This document shows, piece after piece, positions 22,617 through 34,227 of a stretch of 64,000 nucleotides of DNA. How positions within the stretch are numbered: the first letter of the stretch is position 1; every line of letters begins with the position of its first letter. The notes beneath the pieces were generated by a model, which had not been told where the DNA came from, made no database searches, and saw only the letters and a program-made list of their open reading frames with translations. The stretch is from Melampsora larici-populina 98AG31 (lineage: Eukaryota; Basidiomycota; Pucciniomycetes; Pucciniales; Melampsoraceae), in assembly GCF_000204055.1 (NCBI RefSeq), contig NW_006768800.1, positions 851,103 to 915,102 of the forward strand. Direction: 5' to 3'. The position numbers were made by a program, and so were the translations under genes.

Positions 22617-23512
22617 ATGTTAATCTCTACCTCCTTATTCACATGGACATTCTTCGTTCGATTTTCTATAAAACGCGCGCTATTGATTATGATTGTTGAC
22701 TGTGCTATAGTTTTACCTATTTTTTATTTTTTTATTGAACATTGTATGAGCATGAATTCTGTATACCCTCTTGAACCATATCACAATGAATTTTCTGGTC
22801 TGCTTATTTTATTCCCATACTGTGAACTTCAATCACCTTTCATAAATTTGAAGAGGCTTACAAATCTTGAGGTGATTGATGACAGACTTCATTATGATAC
22901 AGCCCAAGGTAAGACAATGAATTGATACCTCCTTGAAGCTACAATGATTTGTGTTTGAAAATAGGGTGATGATTTCTGACCTTTCAACACTTTTGCCTAA
23001 ATAAATGATTGAAGGTGTTGTTGAAGGAGAGCTTGAGATGTTCAATAGGAAATCAGAATTTGAAAAGTAATAGGGTGATGAGCCTACTAGTACCCATACT
23101 TTAGCGAAGTCAATCATGCATTGAATGAGTAAGTTCAAGTGAGTTTGTATGTATTCTTCTTAATCTCTCATTCTCATTAAACCTTGTCATCATCATTGCA
23201 TGGACACACACAAGATGAATGGAAAGAAATATGAAAAGAAGGTCTCCAAAAGCAGTGTCTGTAGGTTGCACATGTGGCAAGAAAGGTTGATTCAACCGTC
23301 ATGAAGGGACACAGAACCAATTCATCTAAAAATTGACATGAAGCCTGCAATACAATAAAAGACTATTTGTATCACAGAAATCAAGTAACACAGAACACTC
23401 AAAGGCTTGTGAAGCAAAAGTAGCTGCTACCCAGGAGCTGCTTCAATATGCTATGTATGATTATCCCTTTCTGACATGCAGGTGTTGTATTTGTCCAACT
23501 GTGAGACCTAAG

Positions 23513-23644
23513 TGTACAAGCAGACACAGAAAAGATACATCATCCTTGGGGCCAAACTGGCTTACATTTGGGTGTTATTATACATCTGTGATAGCAATGT
23601 TTTGGCCCTGAAGGTGACATATCTTTTCTGTGTCTGTTTGTACA
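23513..23644. repeat. foldback (hairpin) repeat
   Basis: The left arm at 23513-23557 (TGTACAAGCAGACACAGAAA...) pairs with the right arm at 23599-23644, whose reverse complement starts TGTACAAACAGACACAGAAA. The loop is about 41 nt. The arms match over about 45 nt with few mismatches. It could be a small MITE or a hairpin RNA source. Confidence 0.65.
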
Positions 23645-24503
23645 GTGTGCGCAGAACCTTTCCACAAACAAAACCATCTTGATCCTTCCCAAGCTTGGCC
23701 TCCACCCTGTTCAACCCAAAAATCAACAATCCCATTGAATCAGACCTTGTCAGAATGACATTTCCAAACCTTTGAAGAGAAGAGAAGATGAAAAGGTCAA
23801 GAAAATGAGAGGAACACATAAAAATGAGGTCTTGTGAGATCTTGGATAGTCCAGGCAAGGAGAAGGAGAAGTGAAGATCTGATTATATTGATCTCCTTGA
23901 ACAAGTCTGGGACCTGGATGGCATCTATCCCTTTAAATGCTCTACTCCATAGCATTCTACCAAAGTGCAAGATGAGAATCAACTACACACAACATTTCCT
24001 TTTCCAAGATCAGGAATTTGAAATCAAAATATTTGGTCCAAGGGATCTCAACAAAATTGGCTCAAGACATTCTCAGCAAACCTATAAAATAGTCATCATG
24101 GCACAGGTCCCCACACCAAGGCCACGGCAGACTTGTGTCAAAGCTATCATATGTTTAGCGCAAAATCATGGAAGAGTCTCAACTTGAGCCATTGTTAACT
24201 TCCTAGGCCTTTTCTTGGCCAATACCAGAATACTTGAAGGCTTGTGAATGATTTAATTGATGCACAAGCATTGAATGCTCTATAATGGAGAGTTGTTCTT
24301 CAGCTCGCAGTCCACAGTGGGGCTTGATAAGTTCTCCTAATGAGTGGTGTGGGTGTGGTTAGGGGTGGATAAGGAGAATGGGCCTTGAAAGGAAGCTGAA
24401 GATTTGGATCCACACTATCAACAACAAAATTCAAGGAAGACATCTGTTTTGGTTGCTGTTGTGTTAGGTCTATGGAGTATTTCCAAAGTGAGAGAGCTAT
24501 GTG

Positions 24504-24577
24504 TTGTAAAGTAGTCATATTGTAATGGGTAGCAGTGGCCACTACAAAGTTTCCCAACCCTTCTTTTACTCCCAAGT
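24504..24577 (-). repeat. dispersed repeat, copy 2
   Basis: On the minus strand it resembles 14653-14727. Short reading frames in both copies share the peptide ATATHYN, which reflects common ancestry of the repeat rather than a gene. Confidence 0.55.
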
Positions 24578-25251
24578 AATGGATGCCTGAGCTATATTGA
24601 AATACATATGCAGAAATTCAGGTGTAAATATTATTGGAACAAACAAAATGAGAACAGAGTTAGTGAACTAGTGTCAGTTTAAAATTCTACCAAAACGCAG
24701 TGATTTGTGACAATTGCATAAGAGAAAGATAAGGATCAATGTAGTAAACTAGTGCCAGTTTGATAGTCTACTAAAACAAAGTGATCTGTGACAATAGAGA
24801 ACAAACACAAGATAGGAAGAAATACAGAATATTTCTTTAAGGCAAGTTTGGCACAGCATTACAACAATGGCACTAAGAGCAATAGTGATACCAGTTCTAA
24901 TCTAAATCTTTCTCTATCTTCCATCTAGGCTGAAACAAAAAGAGGTGAGACCAGGCTGGATGCCTAGCCACATACAGTGCCTTGTCACCTCATCTATAAC
25001 AAGTGTGAGTGTACCCAGCTCATACCTACTTCAGACCATTTCCCCCTGTGGCTGATTACTTACCCAAATCTCAAAATTCAGTGACTGAGTTGTACAGCCC
25101 AGCTGTGTAACTTGCACAAGAGACAGTATGAGTATTGTGTACTCAAGTGTGCCCCCCTATCTGTACCCAATACTCACCCTTAACCCAATTGAGCACACTA
25201 CCTCATCTAAACAAGGTGGACTAGGATATCATACATCACCACAATATCCTA

Positions 25252-25276
25252 CAGTCGCACCTGCGCAAATGCATAA
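25252..25276 (+). repeat. left TIR of pogo element 1
   Basis: CAGTCGCACCTGCGCAAATGCATAA, paired with 29116-29140; four mismatches within 25 bp. Confidence 0.85.
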
Positions 25277-25523
25277 TTTGGGTGGAAAGGCCAAGCTATG
25301 CAATTACGCGGGTTATGCACAGAGGGGTAAAACTCACAATTGCATAATGTATGCAAAATGGCCTAAATGCATAAAATTATACATTTTGACAGGTTTTATG
25401 TGAGAAAGCGAGAAGAGTGGGGATTTTTCAATTTCATTGGTTATGTAGGTAGTATATAAGTATGTAGTTATTGATATTATTGTATCCTACAACGAATTCA
25501 TAGATTTAAAAAGAAGATAACAA

Positions 25524-27386
25524 CTAATTGAAATATTCTGTGATAGATGATTGCTTTTTATTCCCAAATGCAACTTCAGACTCGAGTTTAGTCAGGTACT
25601 TCTGTAATAAGTGATCTAATTCGAGTCCTTCCATATCCCCAGTACCCTCGATTCGAGCAATCAGGAGAGATGTAGCTTTATAAGCCTCAGCAGCTGAGGG
25701 AAGTGGTTCGGGATCTGGTTCGGCCTCCGCTTCCTCTTCAGCCGTGTTCATTTGCTCAACAATTTCTTCGGCACTCAGAACTCTGTCAATAACAGGTGTC
25801 TCATCCTCGGGATTCAGAAGCTCGCTGATTGACATGCGGTTGATTGGCAAAAGAAGACCAGCTTTGACAAGGTTCTGTAAACCTTGATCAAGATCAATGT
25901 TCTCCGGATTGAGATTGGATAGCTGAGCATCGGTTAAATGGTGTCTATCGATCAGAGAATAGAATGAGATCATATGTATTAGCTATGACATGAAAGCGTA
26001 TAAAGAAGGAGTAAAATAGCATACTTGACTCCGTCCTTAAAGTCTATGATACCAGTGTGACCCCAGCAGTTTTTGATTGTTTCTTTGGTCACAGAATGCC
26101 AAGCTATTTTAGCAAGGCGCATCACAGTGAGTATATCAATGTCATAAACGTCTTTAGCGGCAACATCATGATTGAGACGTCGGAAAGCACGGGTAAGGAA
26201 TCGTTTACGATAATGTGCCTTGAACGCATGGATGATACCGGCATCAAGTGGTTGAACATGAGCGGTAAGGTTGGGCTTAAAAAATTCCAGATGGATGTTG
26301 GTGAGGATGTTATCGCCTATTTTATGACCCGAAAAGTTGTCAAGTAGGAGCAAGATCTTCCTGCCATCAACTCGGAGTTGTCGATCCCATGCTCGAATCC
26401 AAAGGTCAAAGATAAAGGATGTCATCCATGATGTCTTGTTGTTATGATAATCAATTCCTAGAGCGGACACAGTCTTCTTATTGAATGCTCGAGGAGACTT
26501 CCATCGGCCAATGAAAGTGAGGTGACGCTGGTCGGATCCAGTTGCATTACAGACACACACAACAGTAATCCTAGATTTTGAGCCTTTCACACCGGGAGTG
26601 CTTACACTTGCTAGGCCTCGGTCTGGAGGCATGCTGTTTCAGAAGGGAAAGAAAGAGATGAGAAAAGAGATCGGAAGACAAAAAGAGAACAGATGCAGAT
26701 ACAAAGAACAAGACTGACGCATAAAATAAGCCGGTCTCATCCATGTTATGAACATTGACTGGTTCATACTGGGCAGTGATCTCAAGCATTCGCTCCTTCT
26801 CGGCTTCAACAGTCTCAGGATCGGCAGATGCAGCCTCGCCGTGTTGTTTGAATTCACGCAAGTTATGTCGAACCTTGAAAGAGTCGAGCCACCCGCCGCA
26901 AAGAGTGAGCCAGTTCTTGCTGTCAATTTTTCCAAGCCGAGCAAAGTGACGCCACTTCTCCTTGATCTGATCACCGGTGACAGATTGGCCAAGCTGTTTG
27001 AACATACGTATCCATGTCACAAGCTGTTCTTCAATTTCGGGGAACTTGACATCTGCCTTTCGCTTTGTTTGGCTACTGACTTTACCAGCTAATTCTCGAA
27101 TTCTGTCCTTGTCCTTGAGCCAACGACTGATGTTGGGTTGACTGATGCTCATGTTGCGATGAATCTTTGAAAAGTGTTGAAAAGTCTTAGTCTGAGTTTT
27201 GCCATTTGCATAGAACCATTGAATTACTTCTAGGCGCTGACCGTAGGTGAGACTGTTTTTCTGGCTTGAAGGATCTCGGTTTGATCTTTTTGATTGTACA
27301 GCCTTTGAGAGAGAGGAACGGGGGCGAGCTCTTTTATTGTCACTATCGTTGGTGAGAGAGGACTTTTTACGTTTACTAGAGAACAT
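25524..27386 (-). CDS. pogo-like transposase (CENP-B HTH + DDE), element 1
   Basis: Exons 27386-26719, 26633-26025 and 25944-25524 join in frame (565 residues if started at the ATG at 27386). Order: basic N-terminus, first helix-turn-helix (LTYGQRLEVIQWFYANG ... PNISRWLKDKD), second CENP-B/Tc5 HTH (EEQLVTWIRMFKQLGQSVTG), then the DDE core with NMDETGLFYA, ILLLLDNFSGH and VQPLDAGIIHAFKAHY, the three catalytic Asp residues. The transposase cuts and pastes the element at TA sites. The acceptor TTCTCTAG just upstream of codon AAA (exon start 27375) corresponds to the spliced start seen in element 2, so the true protein probably includes the N-terminal exon at 28918-28478. These exons have no stop or frameshift. 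Confidence 0.85.
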
Positions 27387-28477
27387 GCGGGCAAGCCCGC
27401 AACAGTTCAAAAGCACCTCATGGTGTGCAGTTGATTTGGTGTAAAGTAACTACAAGATGTAACGTGTCATTAAACCAGACTTGCACACGGTTGAACCAGA
27501 TTTCACATTACACACTACCTACCCCACTTTATTTACCATCTCAATAGTGCTAACTAAGTGGAATAATCTCAGGAAGCACTGGACACCTGCTTTTAAGTCA
27601 GTGAGAAGTTGAACAATCTTTGCCCGTACACTTTCTTTTGTCAATCCGGTTTTCAAGACATTTTTGGAAATGTTGAAGCTTAACCTTTGAGACCAGGCGC
27701 ATGTGACAGTCCTGATTGCATACTTCCTGTTCCAAGGGCGAGAAGGCTCCTACATGACTCTACTTTTGATGTTTTACAGTTAACTCGTGCCTCAGTGTTC
27801 CTACCAAAAAACCTTAAAAAGCAGACTCATGTGTCATTTCTGTTTCAAAAACACATCACACCTTCAATTGAAATCGAAATTCCTACAGAAAATTATATTC
27901 CCATCTTCAAGATGAGTTTGCCAGTTCCTCGTTTTCTCAACAATCAATGGTTGCTTTGCAGTGTCAGCATATGTGTGCATTATGAATAACGTGTATAAAG
28001 CATCATCTACATTTGTGACCAGACAAAGGACAACGGCAAAGGTTGAAGATTGGCTCGAAGTGGTTTGCAAAATAAGTTTAATCAGGGACTTGTGGTGAGA
28101 AATAGTTTGGAAAGGGATTGGTTGGTGTGACCCCGTTCCAAAAAACATGAGCCTTTTATGTGTTTCGTTGTGAGTCGAGTGTTGGCCAAAGGAAAAGTAA
28201 TCATAATGTGTGCAGCCAAAGCAAAAAGCACAAAGAATATTGCCCAATGGTCTAAAAGAATGTGTATGACATGATTGGTATCAATTGACGACAGAAGAAA
28301 AGTCCACCAACAAAAGGAATTTGAGGGAAATGCAATCAAACAAAAAGAGAAACAACAGAAAAGCAATCAGTAGGTACTATAAATAGGGTGGGTCTCCATC
28401 TCCTCCAGGTGGACCGGACCAAGAATTGAGGAACAAATCCGGAGTACCGAGAAGAGCGGGGTCGGGATTGTATCTTT

Positions 28478-28918
28478 TTAGTTTTTAGATTCATCTTTTT
28501 TTTGTTGGCTTCCAATAATTGTAATTGATAAGAAGAAATTAATTGTTGAACGGCTTGATAATCTTCGTGGCTCGTTTTCTTCACTGGAGAGGAACAGATC
28601 TACCAGAACTTTCTCAGTCACGTAATTACCTCCGTTGTCCAGCCAATCCTCGTCTTCGTTCGAGAGTTTTTCGCTGGCTTCTTGTTGTGATTCAAGTTTG
28701 TCGGTGCGTATTTGAGCAGCGTCCACAAGGCTTTTGAGTCCAGCTTCTAGTAAATGAAGATCATGCTCCTCTGAAATTAAATCGGGTGGAAAGTCTGCCG
28801 GGATTTTTGAGGAAGGTGCAAGATAGATGATGTTACCAATACGTGTGAAGTGAATTGGATCGTTGGTGTTGTATTTGAGGGGTTCCACCCCCAGAGAGGG
28901 CTCTTCACTGGCAGGCAT
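28478..28918 (-). pseudogene. N-terminal exon of pogo-1 transposase, frameshifted
   Basis: Starts MPASEEPSLGVEPL. The segment HLLEAGLKSLVDAAQ ... LSNEDEDWLDNGGNYVTEKVL aligns with the N-terminal exon of pogo element 2 (DIETGFNALQ ... LSEADEQFIDCAGNLIDETLVL). After DLFLSS the similarity moves to another frame (SHEDYQAVQQLISSYQLQLLEAN), which implies a single-base indel near 28590. In element 2 this exon is spliced in frame to the HTH exon, so here it is probably the same domain, broken, and separated from the HTH exon by an enlarged intron of about 1.1 kb. The domain's function is unknown. Confidence 0.6.
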
Positions 28919-29115
28919 GCTTGATGTTTTGGTCTGTTTGCTTCTGTTTGCTCCCAGTTGACCTATGCATTATGGGTTTCAAGACCCAGTTTTTTCATTT
29001 TAAAGTTATGCATTATGGTTTTTGGCATAATTATGCAATAAGCATAAAATTTGGCCCGCACCACGTGGGGAGAACCCCTGAACTATGCATTTTCACGGGT
29101 TATACAGTTGCGCGG

Positions 29116-29140
29116 GTATACATTTGCGCAGGTCAGACTG
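29116..29140 (-). repeat. right TIR of pogo element 1
   Basis: Reverse complement reads CAGTCTGACCTGCGCAAATG followed by TATAC, matching the left end. Confidence 0.85.
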
Positions 29141-29351
29141 TAGTCATCAAGATACCTCCTATATGTAACATATGGGAGGTGTGTCTGGTGTTCAATGAAC
29201 CAAGTGGAATATTGCTGATACAGTTGCAAAATAGAGGATAAGTTGTAAAGTAACAAATTCATCACCTGATCCATCTATGGTTCATGTCAGGATTTGTTTC
29301 AATGGAGTGCAGGAGTTGCCTTTCAGAAATCCGGCTAGGGAAGCAGAAATA

Positions 29352-29639
29352 ATGTTGACATATATATTAACTCACATTAATTCATATTACATTTATACAT
29401 TAGTAACAATTAATCCCACATATCTCAAGATCATTTCAAATCATATTATTCACAATATCAAATTAATGTTAGGCTTATACACAAAGTAATGCTTGTATGA
29501 TCCCATATATAAACTTGTACTCTTCGGATCCTACTACTGTGCGAGTGTTGATCTTGTTCATTTGTATCTCAAGCACTATCCTTTGTGCCAACACTCTGTT
29601 TCTCTCTTACTCATATCATAATTGGAGTGCTGACATCTT
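29352..29639 (+). repeat. possible degenerate Copia-type LTR
   Basis: Starts TGTTGACATATATATTAAC and ends near GGAGTGCTGACA, followed within 40 nt by CATCAGGTTATGAGCCC, which loosely resembles a tRNA-iMet primer-binding site as in Copia elements. No target duplication and no coding region were found. Low confidence. Confidence 0.3.
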
Positions 29640-29859
29640 TTTGCAGCTTCTGTGCATCATCAGGTTATGAGCCCAGCACTAACCTGAGGCATGTCAATTC
29701 ATTTTGATAGCTTCAAATGCCAGTTCCTGATTCTTGATTCTTCTGAATAATCCAACACCCACCACCTCCCCACATGATCCTATCCCACCCCCACAGTTGT
29801 GACCTTAATGGCGGTCACGTGGTAGTAGGTCATACTTTGTAGCAAAATAGTGACACCTC

Positions 29860-30050
29860 AAATTGTAACTGGCCAGGTAGCCTATAGTGATAAAGTGGCC
29901 TGACATGAATTGGGTCCGGTGTGCAGACCCAGCACCTGGCCGTTGGTTCAAATCCAGCCCTGAACAGCTTTTGTGGAGCTACAATACCCGCCAGCACGCC
30001 TGCTAACGGCAGGTAAGTTTCCCATATATACACATTTTACCAGGTACACA
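29860..30050 (+). repeat. tRNA-derived SINE-like repeat
   Basis: Contains a close RNA polymerase III B box, GGTTCAAATCC at 29945-29955, within GGCCGTTGGTTCAAATCC. A possible A-box lies about 50 nt upstream around TAAAGTGGCCTGAC. The minus strand translates to the AGFEPT peptide typical of tRNA-derived sequence. No cloverleaf of a functional tRNA could be drawn, so a SINE or tRNA relic is more likely. Confidence 0.5.
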
Positions 30051-30060
30051 AGTAGATGGT

Positions 30061-31260
30061 GGCACAATACTTACATGAATTACAGCCAATTTGAGAATGT
30101 CTGATTTATTTTGAAAAGTGCATCATGGTGTAAAACCTGTTTTTCTTTTTGACCAAGTTTGGTTTCTCTGCTAATTTTGAGAATATACATAACATAAAAC
30201 CTGTAAGAAAGTTTTTTGGTTGGCTTTGACCACTGCAGCAACAACTTTTTTCCACAAAAGAGGTCATTCATTTCAAATTGGCTGTATACATAAGGTGACA
30301 AGTTACACCTGGGAAAGCTCCCATTCTCAAGATTTGGAGAAAAAAATTGCATGGTGGTAAGAAAAATGGTGCTACATTTTAAGAAATTAAAGTGGCATTT
30401 CAAATTCACCAGGGGGTAGCCCAGCTTGTGTGAGTAAGGTCCTGCCCAGGGTCACCAACACAAGAGGGCATTGAGGAAAATCACCAATTCCATCAACTCC
30501 TTGGATCTATCTTTTGCCATTAAATGCTCCCAGTCAGGTGATCACTCAATGTCACACTTTTCTAGCAGATTTATCTAATTGTCATAATCAAGATAGCCTA
30601 CTACAGCCAGTCCTTCATACTTGCATCTGTTGGATACTCGTGTTTTGATGATTCTGTCAATGTATTTTTAATCTGCATTAGATCAAAGTAAGAAGTTGGT
30701 GTATCTGGTGTAGTGGCGTTATAAGTTCTAAAATTGAAAATGATATGAGACGATATGACTGCAGTATAGTCTTTGGCAGTTAGGAAACCACTTACGCATG
30801 TTGGCGGATAAACTTAGTTGGTAGAGGGGGGAGTTTATCTGTTCCAATCAAAAAGACAGTGGCCATTCCCATGATTGCATGCGGCTTCGGTATTTCAATA
30901 ATGGAGGATAACAAGAGGTTAGTAAGACCTTGGAGTGACAACAATATCGCAACTTCTTTAGTCTTAATCAGCTTTAAGAGCTGGGGAACAGGGTATGTAG
31001 GAGGGTTTTTTGTTCTTTAACGGGGGTGGGATTTGAAATTTCGTGCGTTCTTCCTCGTATGCTTGGAAATTCTAACTCTTTCAGTCATCGACTGAGCAGC
31101 GAGGAGGGACGTGGTACCTGTAGCGACGGGCCAGAGCGAGTAGACATCGACGTACACCAAAATGGCTTAAATATTTGGTTCACACCCGCTGATATACGAT
31201 GCGCAGCCGGGGAACGAGATGGCGGGGTGAGAGGGAGGACTTATAGGAGATTGGGCCTAC
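30061..31260. other. non-coding, possible 3' end of the multicopper oxidase
   Basis: No independent gene seen. The part next to 31261 may contain the last exon and 3' UTR of the minus-strand oxidase, which I could not align past the HCHIQ motif. Confidence 0.35.
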
Positions 31261-33295
31261 CTGGATATGACAATGCACTAAAAATGCTCCGCTGACTGAA
31301 ACTCGCATCCGTAGAACTATCCAACTTGACAGTGTTCCTTCAGCAATTTTCTCGTCCTCATAGGTAGCGCCCTGACCGGGAAGGATGACTTGAGTATCTC
31401 GTCGATGTGGCAAACCTCCATACTTGACAAAATTTTGGGCCTCAATCCGGCGCGCTGCTTCAGGACTATATTTTCCATATCCTTGGGCGACCATAAACGG
31501 ATGCTGTCCATGAAAACTGTTGCAAGCGACGAGATCAGGTTAAGAAATGTCTCTTGTAAAAGTCATGGACTAATGACTCACTGCCATGGATGTGCTTCGG
31601 CTTCACCTAAGCTTGAAGCAAAATTGAAGATTACAATTTCCACAGTCTCCCCTAGTCGCAAAGGAAATGATGAGGTAGACGAGTCATATCCATGGTTCAC
31701 TTCCGCTTGTCCGTAGTCTGGCTGCAAAGAGGACGGGTTCAAGTATGCCTGAACCAAGAATGGCACTTTTGGAAATTTCTCGGAGTACTAATCATGCACA
31801 AGGACTTCAGTTCTCTTATGTAAGAGTGGCATCTAAAGAAACTTTTCATCACGAACCGCTTGTCCATTGACAAAATATTGTGAACCACCACCTGCTGTTG
31901 TCAATTGTTGAGCACGGATCATGATGCGCCGGGTCACCTCCTGTTCTGTGGGTGAGACATCATGTTGGCGGAGAGGCGCGAAGGCCCGGTTGACCCAACT
32001 AACACGCTCATCTGGAAGGAAAACTCTTCTTGCCAAGTTGCGTGGTGGAAAAGTCGCGAGTTCTTGTTCATATCCACGGTCATACGTAATTACGAATGAT
32101 CCTTTGTCACGAATTGGCCGCCATCGTGACTCAATTCTTCCCCAAAAAGTTGTCTTGTTCAACGCACGAAGTTCAGCCCTGCTTTTGGTACGTAATAAGA
32201 AGGAGTAACGCTGTCCCGAATGCAGTTCAAGGTGGTCAGTCCGCGTAGGCTTTAGGTAAGCTGCATCAGCTTCTATGATTTCGAATTCATGATGGTCTTC
32301 GAGGCCAATGTAGAGGAAAGTCAGGGCGGTGATTCCAATGAACCTGTGAAGCACACAGATACTTTAGATGTTGTTTTGTCTAATCACCAGACCAATTAGA
32401 TATAACTCTCACCTCACACGATACGTTCGGCTGGGTTTTAAATTCATTACGTGCTGATGACATTCCCCACTACAGCGGTAGCCGCGAGATGGATCACAGT
32501 GCGCCAGTGCATTTCCGTTCACAGTCAAGCTCGAAGGCTCACCTGGCCACTGAAAAGGTGTGGCTTGTAGTTTCATGACATGATCCGATAGTCACTCTGA
32601 TGATAGTAATCACCAAAAAGTAAAGTCAATTCCTCGTCATAGGAGTACGGCGGTGGGCCCTCATCTTCAACAATAAAAGCGCCGTGCGCAGTTACAAGTT
32701 GAAAGTCAACATGAGTATGATACATGCTTGATATCGGATCCAAAGAAAACATCAGTGTGCTAGATCCTGAAAAGTAGAAGATACCAGACCACATGAGTAT
32801 CACTTACTATGTCCCCGCGCTACCAGATTCTAGTTGGAACTCATAATCAAAATACGAGTGAGGAGCAATTGGAAACTAGACAGAATAAGAGCAAACAAAA
32901 ACATCAATTGAGACTCTAGTGCGAGCGTGATGTGATCATTGCGTTTTAAGGATTGTGAAATTAACCTGAGAAGTGGCCGGTGTTCCATCTGCAAAGGGTG
33001 AGCCAAATTGACTCAATCCATGGAAGTGTAAAGTTGTGTTTTGATCCGGAAGGTCGTTGTAGACTCTTATCCAGACGCGTTGTCCTTCTTTGAACCGAAG
33101 CTCTGGTCCAGGGGAGGTACCATTGATAATCACTGAAGGTCTCACGGTGCAATCTCCAGCCAAAAAGCCTTTGGAGATCCTTAAAATCGCATTTGGATGC
33201 CAATGAGCTTTGGCCACACCACATGTCCATGATAGAATGAGTAAAACAAAAGCGAAAGTTTTGATAAAAGAGAGAGTCCGAGTCAGAGTCTTCAT
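31261..33295 (-). CDS. secreted multicopper oxidase (laccase/ascorbate-oxidase family), one frameshift
   Basis: ATG at 33295 with a signal peptide (TFAFVLLILSWTCGVAKA). Exon 1 33295-32966 carries the copper motif LHFHGLSQFGSPFADG. Exon 2 32875-32808 has FPIAPHSYFDYEFQLESGS. Exon 3 from 32726 has MYHTHVDFQLVTAHGAF and later LTVNGNAL; a further exon starts near 32346 (FIGITALTFLYIGLED). A 69-nt intron (31856-31788, GTTCGT...GATTAG) removes two apparent stops. The next intron splits the type-1 motif HPWHFHGQHPF, and the C-terminus keeps WIVLRMRVSVSGAFLVHCHIQ. These copper enzymes oxidise phenols or related substrates outside the cell. Oddities: one base seems missing near 32575 (between DYRIMS and KLQATPF), and the terminal segment after HCHIQ is unresolved. 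Either a young pseudogene or a sequence error. Confidence 0.75.
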
Positions 33296-34227
33296 CACGA
33301 CGAAATGAAAGGTGAAAGATTGTGTAGAATAAATCAAAGGACGCCGTATTGAATAAAGTATTGGTGATATTAAATGCTTTTCGAAGCAGACCTCAAGCGT
33401 GAAGGATGAAAATTAAAAAGTGCAAAAACGATGGGCAATAGGTAGAATGAAAGTGCAGATGAGGCGGCTTGGGCAAGATGAGAACACAAGCTTGATGAGG
33501 GATTCTAGTTTGAGTTTGAGGGAAGGAAAGTTGTTTCTGCATTGAGCCAGATCATGAAAGTTTTGGGGAGTCGCTTGCAGGTACTGGCCTTGACTTGTGA
33601 TCATATCTGTCCCATCGGGAGCGGAAAAATGCGAGTCCCAACGCCGCTTGGAGTAGGGCGCCTCAGGGTCTCAAGGACGATGAGTTAGGATGAGTTTGTC
33701 GATCGGCGATTAGACCACTTTTAGACTTTGCCTTCTCTGCAACAGTCTTTGAAAATATCAAACATCTGCCAATGATTCTAGCGCTACCTGATCTCTTGAG
33801 AGACGTCCTGGTTTGAAAGGCGAGATTGCAAAAAAACGTGACATCGGCATAGATGAATAGGTCCATCTCCAGTTGATACCACGGTTTGGATAAATGTCAA
33901 TATCTAAGACACTAGCATATTTAAGCATGCTTAGATTTTCTGTCCTGGTCAATATGCATTGTTGGTATGAGCTCTTAAAGCAGATGCAGAGGATGAAGGA
34001 GAGGATGAGGAAGCCTCAAAACTTAAAAGACGAGATATGTGATGAGATCTGTCCGGGGTTTTTTCGGTACATACGATTCGGGGTTCCCGAAATTCGCGGT
34101 GCTGAGCTTGATTTCCGAAACTCGGGTTTTTGAAAGTCTCATCTGATAATTTTTTGGGGCGCATACATACAGCTTTGGACAACTCTTATTCTGACTTTCC
34201 TTAAAATTTCTTGTGGCGATTGACAAG
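33296..34227. other. intergenic, shared upstream region
   Basis: Lies between the divergent multicopper oxidase and histidinol-phosphate aminotransferase genes. No gene seen. It presumably holds both promoters. Confidence 0.4.

Larger units (their letters stand above)
22617..25251. other. non-coding, repeats only
   Basis: No supported gene. Contains a foldback repeat (23513-23644) and a dispersed repeat copy (24504-24577). The remaining sequence is AT-rich and unrecognised. Confidence 0.4.
25252..29140 (-). mobile_element. pogo/Tc1-like DNA transposon 1
   Basis: A 3.89-kb element. The left end is CAGTCGCACCTGCGCAAATG and the right end (reverse complement) CAGTCTGACCTGCGCAAATG. TA dinucleotides flank both ends (25250-25251 and 29141-29142), as expected for pogo/Tc1/mariner target duplication. 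It encodes a CENP-B-type HTH DDD transposase on the minus strand, plus an upstream exon for an extra N-terminal domain. Subterminal regions are dense in GCATAA/TGCATA words. The 27387-28477 interval between the two coding parts holds no recognised gene and probably is an enlarged first intron. Confidence 0.87.

Noticed and set aside
27687..28247. Frames of about 100-127 residues inside pogo element 1 on both strands
   Set aside because: No motif or splice link to the transposase; more likely intronic or inserted sequence.
29830..30033. 67-residue minus-strand frame containing AGFEPTA
   Set aside because: This peptide is the reverse translation of a tRNA B box and marks a SINE/tRNA relic, not a protein gene.
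31788..31856. Two in-frame stop codons in the multicopper oxidase, first read as nonsense mutations
   Set aside because: A 69-nt GT...AG segment removes both and joins FVNGQA to YSEKFPKVPFLVQAY in frame, which reads like normal oxidase sequence.
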